NCBI GenBank assembly: GCA_023434025.1 | Contig: JAEYTL010000030.1 | Coordinates: forward strand, 1-64,000 | Direction of reading: 5' to 3' | Source of the DNA: Bacteroidota bacterium | GTDB lineage: Bacteria; Bacteroidota; Bacteroidia; Flavobacteriales; Flavobacteriaceae | Length of the DNA: 64,000 bases | In this document: piece by piece, positions 26,913 through 35,399 of the stretch | Numbering within the stretch: the first letter of the stretch is position 1 | How the letters are laid out: each line of letters starts with the position of its first letter | Notes under the pieces: generated by a model | Told to the model about the DNA's origin: nothing | The model's input: only the letters and a program-made list of their open reading frames with translations | The model's database searches: none | Translations under genes and position numbers: made by a program

Positions 26913-29780
26913 ATGTCAACGCAAAAACGCCTTTTCCTTCTTGATGCTTACGCTTTAATTTTTCGTGGGTACTATGCTTTTATTAAAAATCCACGGATTA
27001 ATTCCAAAGGCATGGATACATCGGCCATTATGGGATTCATGAATTCACTGATGGACGTAATCAAACGTGAAAAACCCGATCACCTGGCCGTAGCTTTTGA
27101 CAAAGGCGGAAGCGATTACCGTCTGGAAATGTTTCAGGAATACAAGGCTAACCGCGACGAAACCCCTGAAGCCATCAAAATTGCTGTTCCCTATATCCAG
27201 GAACTGCTGAAAGCCATGCATATTCCGATTATAGAAAAAGCCGGTTATGAAGCGGATGATTTGATCGGAACATTAGCCAAACAAGCCGAACAAGAAGGCT
27301 TTCAGGTTTTTATGGTTACACCCGACAAAGATTTTGGCCAGCTTGTATCAGAAAACATCTTTATGTACCGCCCGGCCCGTATGGGAAATGACATTGAAAT
27401 CTGGGGTATTGAAGAAGTAAAGCAAAAATTTGAAATTGACCATCCGTTACAAGTAATTGACTTTTTGGCGATGATGGGCGATGCGGTGGACAATATTCCC
27501 GGATTGCCCGGTGTGGGTGAAAAAACTGCCAAAAAATTCCTGGCAGAATACGGCTCAATTGAAAACTTATTAGCCAACACACATCAGTTAAAAGGAGCCA
27601 TCAAAGAAAAAATTGAGGCCAATAAAGAAAAAGGACTATTATCCAAAAAACTGGCGACCATTCTGCTCGACTGTCCGGTTACCTTTGATGCAACCGATTA
27701 TGAATTATCCAAACCCGATGTAGAAAAAACCGACGCTTTGTTTCAGGAACTGGAATTCCGCCAGATGAAAGCTCAATTTGACAAATGGTTTGGCACCGGA
27801 AAGGAATATGATGAGATTACTACCAATGGCAACGACAGTAGCAACAGCAGCGAAAATAGCAAAAGTCAAAAAAAACCAACAGCAAAAAAAACCAACGAAG
27901 ACCAGTTTGATTTGTTTGGCTTTGTAGATGACGATTCCAGCGAACCCACATCGCAATCATTTTATGCAACGCTGGAAAACACCGAGCATTTTTATCAAAT
28001 CATACAGGGTGATTTACCCGTAAAGTTATTGATGCAAAACCTGATGAATCAGACTTCGGTTTGTTTTGACACCGAAACCACCGGAATTGATGCGTTGAAT
28101 GCTGCATTAGTCGGCTTGGCACTTTCATGGGAAAAAGGAAAAGCATTCTATATTCCGTTTCCGGAAAATCAGGAAGAAGCTCAACAATTAATTGAAAAAT
28201 TCCGTCCTTTTTTTGAAAGTGAAACGATTGAAAAAATCGGTCAGAATATCAAATATGATTTGAAAATTTTAGCGAATTACGGTATTTTGGTCAAAGGGAA
28301 ATTATTTGACACCATGATTGCTCATTATTTGATTAATCCCGACATGCGTCACAACATGGATGTTTTATCAGAAACCTATTTAAAATATTCACCAAAATCC
28401 ATTGAAACCTTAATTGGAAAAAAAGGCAAAAACCAACTTTCCATGCGAGATGTTCCTTTGGAAAACATAAAAGAATACGCCGCCGAAGATGCTGATATTA
28501 CGCTTCAACTAAAAGAAATTTTCAGTCCGATTTTAGACAAAGCCGAAACGAAGAAATTGTTTGATGAAATTGAAATTCCGTTAATTCCTGTTTTAGCGGC
28601 GATGGAGTCCGAAGGTATTCGACTGGATGTGGAATTTCTGAAAAAAATGTCGGTGGACATGCAAAAAGAAATCACCGAATTTGAACAAAAAATTTATGAA
28701 ACAGCCGGTGAAAAATTCAACCTGGCTTCGCCCAAACAATTGGGTGACATTTTATTTGATAAATTAAAAATCGGTGGAACCAAACAAAAGAAAACCAAAA
28801 CAGGGCAATACGCCACCGGCGAAGAGGTGTTGAGCTATTTAGTGAACGAACACCAAATTGTGAAAGACATTTTAGAATGGCGACAGATGGTGAAATTGCA
28901 AAGCACGTATATTGATGCATTACCGAATCAAGTGGATCCAAAAACGCAACGCATTCACACGGATTACATGCAAACCGTTGCCGCAACGGGCCGACTGAGT
29001 TCAAACAATCCGAATTTGCAAAACATTCCGATCCGGACTGAAAGAGGACGGTTAATCCGGAAAGCATTCATTGCCCGGGATGAGAATCACACCTTAGTTT
29101 CTGCCGATTATTCGCAGATAGAACTTCGCATCATTGCCGCTTTATCGGGCGAAGAAAACATGATTAAAGCGTTTCAGAACAATGAAGATATTCACAAAAG
29201 CACCGCGGCCAAAGTGTTCAATGTTCCGTTAGAGGAAGTCACCAAAGAACAACGAAGCAATGCCAAAACGGTGAATTTCGGAATCATTTATGGTGTTTCG
29301 GCATTCGGACTTTCCAACCAGACCAATTTATCCCGAAAAGAAAGTGCCGAATTGATTGAAGCGTATTATGCCACTTATCCGAAACTGAAAGCTTATATAG
29401 CCAACCAGGTTGACTTTGCCAGAGAACACGGGTATGTACAGACCGTTTTGGGAAGGCGACGGTATTTAAAAGACATTAACTCGGCAAATGCCGTGGTCAG
29501 AAGCGGTGCCGAACGAAATGCCGTCAATGCTCCCATTCAGGGATCTGCCGCCGATATCATCAAAATCGCCATGATTAATATCCATCACAAATTAACCTCG
29601 GAAAACTGGCAATCCAAAATGTTACTGCAAGTGCATGATGAGCTGGTGTTTGATGTGCACAATTCTGAACTGGAAAAAATTCAACCGATGATTAAACACG
29701 AGATGGAAAATGCATTTAAATTAAGTGTTCCGTTGGAGGTGGAATTAGGAATGGGGAGGAATTGGCTGGAGGCTCATTAG
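26913..29780 (+). CDS. polA: DNA polymerase I
   Basis: Polymerase for Okazaki fragment maturation and repair. The 955-residue protein has an N-terminal 5'-3' exonuclease (1-295; DAYALIFRGYYAF, YEADDLIGTLA, GDAVDNIPG). A low-complexity linker (about 305-345) follows. The 3'-5' exonuclease is intact at its first motif (CFDTETTGIDAL), and the C-terminal polymerase domain shows SADYSQIELR, the O-helix segment RSNAKTVNFGIIYGVSAFGL and QVHDELVFD. Both exonucleases look functional. A heptamer array begins at the stop codon. Confidence 0.97.
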   Translation: MSTQKRLFLLDAYALIFRGYYAFIKNPRINSKGMDTSAIMGFMNSLMDVIKREKPDHLAVAFDKGGSDYRLEMFQEYKANRDETPEAIKIAVPYIQELLKAMHIPIIEKAGYEADDLIGTLAKQAEQEGFQVFMVTPDKDFGQLVSENIFMYRPARMGNDIEIWGIEEVKQKFEIDHPLQVIDFLAMMGDAVDNIPGLPGVGEKTAKKFLAEYGSIENLLANTHQLKGAIKEKIEANKEKGLLSKKLATILLDCPVTFDATDYELSKPDVEKTDALFQELEFRQMKAQFDKWFGTGKEYDEITTNGNDSSNSSENSKSQKKPTAKKTNEDQFDLFGFVDDDSSEPTSQSFYATLENTEHFYQIIQGDLPVKLLMQNLMNQTSVCFDTETTGIDALNAALVGLALSWEKGKAFYIPFPENQEEAQQLIEKFRPFFESETIEKIGQNIKYDLKILANYGILVKGKLFDTMIAHYLINPDMRHNMDVLSETYLKYSPKSIETLIGKKGKNQLSMRDVPLENIKEYAAEDADITLQLKEIFSPILDKAETKKLFDEIEIPLIPVLAAMESEGIRLDVEFLKKMSVDMQKEITEFEQKIYETAGEKFNLASPKQLGDILFDKLKIGGTKQKKTKTGQYATGEEVLSYLVNEHQIVKDILEWRQMVKLQSTYIDALPNQVDPKTQRIHTDYMQTVAATGRLSSNNPNLQNIPIRTERGRLIRKAFIARDENHTLVSADYSQIELRIIAALSGEENMIKAFQNNEDIHKSTAAKVFNVPLEEVTKEQRSNAKTVNFGIIYGVSAFGLSNQTNLSRKESAELIEAYYATYPKLKAYIANQVDFAREHGYVQTVLGRRRYLKDINSANAVVRSGAERNAVNAPIQGSAADIIKIAMINIHHKLTSENWQSKMLLQVHDELVFDVHNSELEKIQPMIKHEMENAFKLSVPLEVELGMGRNWLEAH

Positions 29781-29811
29781 GAGTTTTCAGTTGTCAGTTT
29801 TCAGTTAAATC
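29777..29811. repeat. heptamer array overlapping the polA stop
   Basis: Tandem 7-bp units TTAGGAG, TTTTCAG, TTGTCAG, TTTTCAG, TTAAATC. The first unit contains the polA stop codon TAG. Confidence 0.75.
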
Positions 29812-29846
29812 ATAACAAAGTAAGTATATCAATAGATAATTTAGGC

Positions 29847-30242
29847 ATGAAAGTCAAAAATCTCTTTGAAACAAAAATGTACCTAATCATACTTTTATGC
29901 TTGCCTTTATTGATACAATTTTCAGAAATTGAGACTTATGGCATCAGCAAAACAGTTGGATGGGCATACAATTTTACGGCATTTACTATGTTTTACATAC
30001 ACTATATTACATTCGCTTTTTTTATTGGTTATTTATTTTTGGCCATTATCAAAGCGAAAACCAATTTTGTTTTATCAATTGTACATTTTATCTTAATGGT
30101 TTTTTGTTGTTTGTTGTTTGACAATATTAGATATATGCTTTTAGCTGATACACTTGCGATTAGTGGAATTTTTGTATTTGTAATAATATTTTTCAATGCT
30201 TTATTTTGGAGAATTAAGTCTTTAATAAAAATAACTCCATGA
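29847..30242 (+). CDS. unknown four-helix membrane protein
   Basis: I do not recognise this 131-residue protein. It has four predicted membrane helices (about residues 10-24, 48-68, 75-95 and 105-122) and is very rich in Phe and Ile. Positively charged residues at the N-terminus and between helices 2 and 3 suggest both ends face the cytoplasm. It overlaps the next gene by the ATGA motif, so the two are co-translated. The base composition is more AT-rich than polA, and a heptamer array separates it from polA. It may be a lineage-specific or acquired pair. Confidence 0.6.
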   Translation: MKVKNLFETKMYLIILLCLPLLIQFSEIETYGISKTVGWAYNFTAFTMFYIHYITFAFFIGYLFLAIIKAKTNFVLSIVHFILMVFCCLLFDNIRYMLLADTLAISGIFVFVIIFFNALFWRIKSLIKITP

Positions 30243-30556
30243 AAATCAATCTTAAACTGTTAGGAATCATTTTAAGTTTAGAAATTCTTTACTTTTATGC
30301 AGTCTTTTTTATTGTGCTTATCTCTTTTTTTTTGTTTTTCGGATCTGGAGCAGGTTCAGAAAGTCAAACAGCAATTACTTCAGGAAAAATAGCAAATCTT
30401 GCAATAATCTTACCTCCAGTTTTATTTAATATATATAAAATTAAAACATCACATTCAGAACAAAAAAACACAATAGTAAATAGTTATGTAATAGCAACTT
30501 TTCTCTTTTGCATATTTGTACTCTTTATGTTTAAAAATGGATTTTTAAGTTTGTAA
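30239..30556 (+). CDS. unknown three-helix membrane protein
   Basis: A 105-residue protein that I do not recognise. Predicted membrane helices lie at about residues 7-35, 47-63 and 82-100. A short Gly/Ser-rich loop (FGSGAGSESQ) follows the first helix. Its start codon overlaps the stop of the preceding membrane gene (ATGA). No known motif is visible. It ends before a convergent LacI-type regulator; no strong terminator is seen between them. Confidence 0.55.
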   Translation: MKINLKLLGIILSLEILYFYAVFFIVLISFFLFFGSGAGSESQTAITSGKIANLAIILPPVLFNIYKIKTSHSEQKNTIVNSYVIATFLFCIFVLFMFKNGFLSL

Positions 30557-30598
30557 AATCAACTTTTCTGAATTCCGGTTAAACTATCAAAGTTTGAC

Positions 30599-31621
30599 CT
30601 ACACCCTCCTCGTAGAATCCCGCTGTCTCAACTCTGTTTTTACAACCGTAGTTTTATACGTTGGTGTTTCCTGTTTTCGTTCGAGTTTTTCAATTAAAAG
30701 TTTGGCAGCTTCTTCGCCAATTTCGGGTCCGTGTTGGCTGATGGTGGATAAACTTGGGGTTAATCTACGTGACCAAACGCCGTCTGCAAAACCAATGACG
30801 CATAATTCATCCGGAATTTTAATCCCTTTTTGTATGGCGATTTTCATGGCCATGGTCGAAGCATGTTCATCTACAGCCAGAATACCATCAATTTGACCGG
30901 CTGCCAACAGTTTTTCCAGACGGACATCGAAATCTTCCTGGTTATCCGTTTTAATGACATATTGTTCATTAATCTGTAATTTATTATCCTGTAAAGCTCT
31001 TTCATAACCCAGTGCCCGGTGTTTTCCGACACTCAGATTATCGATACAGGACAGCAATGCAATTTGCTTACAGCCCAATTTAACCAGGTGATTTACCGCC
31101 TCCACCGAAGATTCAAAGTCATCAACAATAACTTTATCACAACTTACATCCTCCATGATACGGTCAAACATCACAACAGGCAATCCTTCACGAAGTATTT
31201 CTTTAAAATGAGACGAAACATTTTTAGCCTGTGATTCTTCGGCAACCGATACGATAAAACCATCTACCGTTCCGTTGCTCAGCAAATCCATCGCCTGTTT
31301 TTCTTTGCTGTGTGATTCATTGGAGATATACGTAATCACATTATACCCTTTGGCATTGGCCGCTTTTTCAATACCGCTGAAAACTTTAGCAAAAAAAGGA
31401 TTCAGTATATTCGGTATAATTACACCAATGGTATTGGTCCGCTGGTTTTTCAGGTTCTTAGCCATCGAGTTCGGCTTGTAATTCTGAAGTCTGGCATACT
31501 CCTGTACCCTTATTTTAGTGGGTTCACTAATTTCATGACTGTCGCTTAACGCTTTGGAAACCGTTGAAACGGAAATACCCAAATCTTTTGAAATCTGTTT
31601 TAAAGTAGCTTTCGGCTTCAT
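30599..31621 (-). CDS. LacI-family transcriptional regulator
   Basis: A 340-residue one-component regulator. The N-terminal LacI helix-turn-helix (TLKQISKDLGISVSTVSKAL) is followed by the hinge helix NYKPNSMAKNLKNQRT. A periplasmic-binding-protein-like sensor domain (about 60-335) has the typical TIGVIIPNILNPFFAKVFSG start and DEHASTMAMKIA. Relatives in Bacteroidota control sugar-use loci, but no such locus is adjacent here, so its targets lie elsewhere or are unknown. It stands alone between the membrane protein pair and rplM. Confidence 0.92.
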   Translation of the reverse strand: MKPKATLKQISKDLGISVSTVSKALSDSHEISEPTKIRVQEYARLQNYKPNSMAKNLKNQRTNTIGVIIPNILNPFFAKVFSGIEKAANAKGYNVITYISNESHSKEKQAMDLLSNGTVDGFIVSVAEESQAKNVSSHFKEILREGLPVVMFDRIMEDVSCDKVIVDDFESSVEAVNHLVKLGCKQIALLSCIDNLSVGKHRALGYERALQDNKLQINEQYVIKTDNQEDFDVRLEKLLAAGQIDGILAVDEHASTMAMKIAIQKGIKIPDELCVIGFADGVWSRRLTPSLSTISQHGPEIGEEAAKLLIEKLERKQETPTYKTTVVKTELRQRDSTRRV

Positions 31622-31849
31622 AATACTCGAATTTAAGTTGTAAAAATAATAAATTTATGAATAGTTTTACGTGCTTTACACCATATCTCTCATCCGTTTT
31701 GATGATTGCATGATGATTTTTCTTGAAAAAGAACTCTTAACCCGACAAAATACCCATACGCCAAACCCTTTGTTAAGCACTTATATTCAAAAGAATTAGC
31801 CAAAAACACAACCCAAAAACGGAATAAAAAAAATATTCTCAAACAGCTA

Positions 31850-31880
31850 TTTGCTTTTATCATAATTAATTGTACTTTTG
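31850..31880 (+). promoter_or_regulatory. promoter of the rplM operon
   Basis: TTTG (31850-31853), exactly 19 bases, then TACTTTTG (31873-31880): a perfect Bacteroidota promoter. Transcription should start near 31886, inside a small hairpin CCCC-TTTATT-GGGG (31884-31897) at the very 5' end of the leader. The rest of the 304-base gap between lacI and rplM (31622-31925) is AT-rich and shows nothing else I can support. Confidence 0.8.
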
Positions 31881-31925
31881 CAACCCCTTTATTGGGGATG
31901 GAATGTTTAATTAAAATAAATTATT

Positions 31926-32381
31926 GTGAACACATTAAGCTACAAGACAGTTTCAGCCAACAAAGCTACCGCAGACAAGCAGTGGATTGTTGTAGATGCT
32001 GAGGGTCATAACTTAGGTCGTTTAGCTTCAAAAGTAGCAATGCTTTTGAGAGGTAAATACAAACCAAGCTATACCCCGCACGTTGATTGTGGAGATAACG
32101 TAATCGTTATCAACGCAGAAAAAATCAACCTGACTGGTAACAAGTTGGATGACAAAACGTACATCCGCCACACAGGTTACCCAGGTGGACAAAGAAGCTT
32201 GACCGCTAAAGTAATGCAACAAAAAAACCCTGCATTATTAGTAGAAAAAGCTGTAAAAGGAATGTTACCTAAAAACAAATTAGGGGCTCAACTATTCCGC
32301 AATTTAAATGTAAATGTTGGTTCTGAGCACAAACATGCTGCTCAACAGCCAAAAACCGTTAACTTAAACGATCTGAAGTAA
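31926..32381 (+). CDS. rplM: 50S ribosomal protein L13
   Basis: Assembly-initiating protein of the large subunit, 151 residues. Conserved motifs are WIVVDAEGHNLGRLASKVA, DCGDNVIVINAEKI, GYPGGQ and KGMLPKNKLG. It leads the rplM-rpsI-rpsB-tsf cluster. It overlaps rpsI by one base (TAATG), indicating translational coupling. Confidence 0.98.
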   Translation: MNTLSYKTVSANKATADKQWIVVDAEGHNLGRLASKVAMLLRGKYKPSYTPHVDCGDNVIVINAEKINLTGNKLDDKTYIRHTGYPGGQRSLTAKVMQQKNPALLVEKAVKGMLPKNKLGAQLFRNLNVNVGSEHKHAAQQPKTVNLNDLK

Positions 32382-32767
32382 TGGGAGTTATTCACAAAAT
32401 CGGTAGAAGAAAATGTGCTGTGGCACGTGTTTATGTTTCAGAAGGAACAGGAAAAATCACCGTAAACAAAAGAGAATTTGAAAACTACTTCCCTACAGCT
32501 ACTTTACAGTACAAAGTAATGCAACCGATGTCTATGACAAACAATGCAGAAAACTTTGACGTAAAAGTAAATGTATATGGCGGTGGTTCAACAGGGCAGG
32601 CAGAAGCTGTAAGAATGGCTATTGCAAGAGCTATGTGTGAGGTAGAAGCTGAAAACAGAGCTATCTTGAAACCAGAAGGATTATTAACAAGAGATCCAAG
32701 AATGGTAGAACGCAAGAAATTCGGACAGAAGAAAGCTCGTAAGAGATTCCAATTCTCCAAACGTTAA
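32381..32767 (+). CDS. rpsI: 30S ribosomal protein S9
   Basis: Small-subunit protein whose C-terminal tail reaches the P-site tRNA. It has 128 residues with the start IGRRKCAVARVYVSEGTGKI, GGGSTGQAEAVRMAIARA, and the universal basic tail GQKKARKRFQFSKR. Coupled to rplM by a one-base overlap. A hairpin follows the stop codon. Confidence 0.98.
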   Translation: MGVIHKIGRRKCAVARVYVSEGTGKITVNKREFENYFPTATLQYKVMQPMSMTNNAENFDVKVNVYGGGSTGQAEAVRMAIARAMCEVEAENRAILKPEGLLTRDPRMVERKKFGQKKARKRFQFSKR

Positions 32768-32872
32768 TACTGAACCTGTTTCAGTATCTCGAAAAACAGC
32801 TTTAAAAACTGTAAAAGATTTAAAATTATTATTAAAAAAGTTATTGTTGTTATTATTCCGATACGATCGGAA
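32767..32872 (+). other. two hairpins in the rpsI-rpsB spacer
   Basis: ATACTGAA / TTCAGTAT (32767-32774 and 32780-32787) begins inside the rpsI stop codon. TTCCGAT / ATCGGAA (32856-32862 and 32866-32872) lies in the 189-base spacer before rpsB. Neither has a clean U-run, so they may be processing or leader structures rather than terminators. No promoter with both elements is evident. Confidence 0.5.
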
Positions 32873-32956
32873 AATTAGTTTAGCATCTAAATAATGAAGA
32901 CCAGAGTAATCGCTACTACATTATTGCTAATCAACAGAACGTAAACTAGTACAAAA

Positions 32957-33739
32957 ATGGCAAACAAAGTTGAAGTTAAAGAATTACTAGAGGCTGGTGT
33001 TCATTTTGGACACATGACTCGTAAATGGGATCCGAACATGGCTCCTTACATTTATATGGAGCGTAATGGTATTCATATCATTAACCTATATAAAACAGCT
33101 GCTAAAATTGAAGAAGCAAATGAAGCTTTGAAAAAAATTGCAGCTTCCGGTAGAAAAGTACTTTTTGTAGCTACCAAAAAACAGGCAAAAGATATCGTAG
33201 CCGAAAAAGCAACAGCTGCCAATATGCCTTACATCACTGAAAGATGGCCCGGCGGAATGTTGACCAACTTCGTTACTATCCGTAAAGCGGTTAAAAAAAT
33301 GGCTTCTATCGACAGAATGAAGAAAGACGGCACTTTTAATACACTTTCTAAAAAAGAAAAATTACAAATCGATCGTCTTCGTGCTAAACTAGAGAAGAAC
33401 TTAGGTTCTATCGCTGACATGTCAAGATTACCTGCTGCATTATTTGTAGTAGATATCAAAGCGGAACACATCGCAGTAAAAGAAGCTCAAAAATTAAACA
33501 TTCCAGTTTTTGCAATGGTTGATACAAATTCAGATCCTCGTGAAGTGGATTATGTAATCCCTGCAAATGATGATGCTTCTAAATCAATTGACAAAATTTT
33601 ATCTTTAGTAACCGGTGCTATCATTGAAGGGCTTTCCGAAAGAGGTTCTGAAAAAGAAGCGGATGTTGCAGAAGATGTAGTAGAAGAAACAGTAGAAGCT
33701 ACTCCGGTTGCAGAAGCTGACACTACTTCTGAAGAATAA
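32957..33739 (+). CDS. rpsB: 30S ribosomal protein S2
   Basis: 260 residues. It has the S2 signature LLEAGVHFGHMTRKWDPNMAPYI at the start, ERWPGGMLTNFVTIR near 95, and VVDIKAEHIAVKEAQKLNIPVFAMVDTNSDP near 165. An acidic low-complexity tail (EADVAEDVVEETVEATPVAEADTTSEE in part) is typical for this lineage. Third gene of the cluster, followed by tsf. Confidence 0.98.
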   Translation: MANKVEVKELLEAGVHFGHMTRKWDPNMAPYIYMERNGIHIINLYKTAAKIEEANEALKKIAASGRKVLFVATKKQAKDIVAEKATAANMPYITERWPGGMLTNFVTIRKAVKKMASIDRMKKDGTFNTLSKKEKLQIDRLRAKLEKNLGSIADMSRLPAALFVVDIKAEHIAVKEAQKLNIPVFAMVDTNSDPREVDYVIPANDDASKSIDKILSLVTGAIIEGLSERGSEKEADVAEDVVEETVEATPVAEADTTSEE

Positions 33740-33763
33740 ATAACTATAAATTCCGATAGGAAA

Positions 33764-33848
33764 AATTCCAAGTTCCAAAAAATTGTCTCTCTAAAATTGA
33801 TGATTTAATAAAATTGGAATTTGGAATTTGAATATTGGAATTTGTTTT
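33764..33848. repeat. inverted heptamer arrays between rpsB and tsf
   Basis: Left arm: AATTCCA, AGTTCCA (33765-33778). Right arm: TTGGAAT, TTGGAAT, TTGAATA, TTGGAAT, TTGTTTT (33814-33848). The arms are mutually inverted around a spacer of about 35 bases. The element lies 36 bases before the tsf start codon. Confidence 0.75.
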
Positions 33849-33884
33849 TTTACAAAAAAATTTAAACTTAAAAACAGATACAAA

Positions 33885-34850
33885 ATGGCAACAATTACTG
33901 CTGCAGACGTAAATAAATTAAGACAAATCACCGGTGCAGGGATGATGGACTGTAAAAAAGCTTTAGTAGAAGCGGATGGTGATTTTGACAAAGCAATCGA
34001 AAACCTTAGAAAAAAAGGACAAAAAGTAGCCGCTAACCGTTCTGACCGTGAGTCAACCGAAGGTGCCGCTGCTGCTTTTGTAAATGCAGATAAAACCAAA
34101 GGTGCTGTTATCACGTTAAACTGTGAAACAGATTTCGTAGGTAAAAACGAATCTTTTGTTTCATTAGCAAAACAATTAGCTGAAAAAGCAATCAACTTTG
34201 CTTCTAAAGAAGACTTTTTAGCTTCTCCGTTTGATGCCAACATGACCGTTGCTGAAAAATTAATCGAACAAACAGGAGTTATCGGTGAGAAAATTGAAAT
34301 TGGCGGTTTTGAAATTTTAGAAGGTGCATTTGTCGGATCGTATGTACACGTGAACAAAATTGCTGCTTTAACGGCCATTTCATCAGCAATTGCCGATGCA
34401 GAAACGTTAACCAAAGACATCTCCATGCAAGTAGCTTCAATGGGAGCAGACACTTTATCTTACAAAGATTTTGATCCTGCTTTTATTGCTTCTGAACTTG
34501 ATGCTCGTATTGCTATCATCGAAAAAGAAAATGAAGAGGCAGCACGTTTAGGAAAAACATTAAAAAATGTTCCTAAATACATTTCTTATGCTCAATTAAC
34601 AGAAGAAGTTTTAAAGCAAGCAGAAGAAGATGCTAAAGCTGAATTAAAAGCAGAAGGCAAGCCTGAGCAAATTTGGGACAAAATCATTCCGGGTAAAATC
34701 CAGCGTTTTATCTCTGACAATACGACTTTAGATCAGGAAAAAGCTTTATTAGACCAGAATTTCATCAAAGATGACAGTAAAAAAGTCAGTGATTACGTAA
34801 AAGGCTTCAACGTTGAAATTACAGGCTTCAAAAGAGTTACTTTAGGATAA
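33885..34850 (+). CDS. tsf: translation elongation factor Ts
   Basis: Guanine nucleotide exchange factor for EF-Tu. The start at 33885 gives 321 residues beginning MATITAADVNKLRQITGAG, the standard opening. An in-frame ATG 57 bases upstream would add residues translated from the heptamer element and is rejected. Visible are the UBA-like domain GAGMMDCKKALVEADGDFDKAIENLRKKG in two parts and the signature LNCETDFVGKNE. It follows rpsB and ends at a terminator. Confidence 0.97.
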   Translation: MATITAADVNKLRQITGAGMMDCKKALVEADGDFDKAIENLRKKGQKVAANRSDRESTEGAAAAFVNADKTKGAVITLNCETDFVGKNESFVSLAKQLAEKAINFASKEDFLASPFDANMTVAEKLIEQTGVIGEKIEIGGFEILEGAFVGSYVHVNKIAALTAISSAIADAETLTKDISMQVASMGADTLSYKDFDPAFIASELDARIAIIEKENEEAARLGKTLKNVPKYISYAQLTEEVLKQAEEDAKAELKAEGKPEQIWDKIIPGKIQRFISDNTTLDQEKALLDQNFIKDDSKKVSDYVKGFNVEITGFKRVTLG

Positions 34851-34880
34851 ACCTGAACTTTTTCAGTACACATATCAAAA

Positions 34881-34911
34881 AAACCTCAATTGCAATGATT
34901 GAGGTTTTTTT
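34881..34911 (+). terminator. intrinsic terminator of the rplM-tsf cluster
   Basis: Ten-base-pair stem AAACCTCAAT / ATTGAGGTTT with a 7-base loop, then a T-run. A smaller hairpin CTGAA / TTCAG lies just after the tsf stop codon (34853-34866). Confidence 0.88.
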
Positions 34912-35048
34912 GCTTAAATTTGTTTTTTTAAGTCCGTTTTTTTGCCACAAGAAAAAGGCACAAAGTTTTTGATTTTGCAGATGATAGATTCAGAGTTCAT
35001 TTAAGACAATAATACCTCACACTTTCAAAAACCTGTCAGGTGTAAAAA

Positions 35049-35069
35049 ACAGTAAACAGTAAACCACTA
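35049..35069. repeat. short heptamer array before the VF530 gene
   Basis: Units ACAGTAA, ACAGTAA, ACCACTA. Only two are identical, so this is the weakest of the period-7 sites. The rest of the 34912-35126 gap is AT-rich and holds a small palindrome ACCTGTCAGGT near 35031. Confidence 0.5.
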
Positions 35070-35126
35070 TATGTTTGTTTAAAATTTAAAATCTGCTTTT
35101 TTAAACCATTCAAACTTAATTTAAAC

Positions 35127-35399
35127 ATGCAACACAACGATCCGCTTCACGGAAAAACATTACAAGCTATAGTTGAATATTTGGTTGATTTTTACGGCTT
35201 TGAAACCTTAGGCCAAAAAATAAAAATCAACTGTTTTACCGATAATCCATCTGTTAAATCAAGTTTAACTTTCCTGAGAAAAACAGATTGGGCCAGAAAA
35301 AAAACAGAAGACCTATATAAGCAAACCATTTTAAATGCGAAATCCCATCTACTTAACAGCGATGGGATTTCTAACAAACAAACAAATAAAACCTATTAA
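35127..35399 (+). CDS. VF530 family DNA-binding protein
   Basis: A 90-residue member of the VF530/DUF2132 family of small helical, probably DNA-binding proteins. Signature: DPLHGKTLQAIVEYLVDFYG at residues 5-24, then INCFTDNPSVKSSLTFLRKT and WARKKTEDLY. After about residue 68 the tail (LNAKSHLLNSDGI...) is not family-like. It is translated from a hairpin that may be the gene's terminator. The stop overlaps the stop of the convergent ald gene. Confidence 0.88.
   Translation: MQHNDPLHGKTLQAIVEYLVDFYGFETLGQKIKINCFTDNPSVKSSLTFLRKTDWARKKTEDLYKQTILNAKSHLLNSDGISNKQTNKTY
35340..35370. terminator. probable terminator hairpin inside the VF530 3' end
   Basis: Stem AAATCCCATC / GATGGGATTT with an 11-base loop and short T-runs on both strands. 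It lies within the last 20 codons of the VF530 gene and could serve both convergent genes. Confidence 0.55.

Noticed and set aside
32856..32872. Hairpin before rpsB as a terminator
   Set aside because: No U-run follows it, and rpsB-tsf should be expressed with rplM-rpsI or from a nearby promoter.
33791..34453. 220-codon open frame antisense to tsf
   Set aside because: Shadow of the tsf coding sequence, with no family features.
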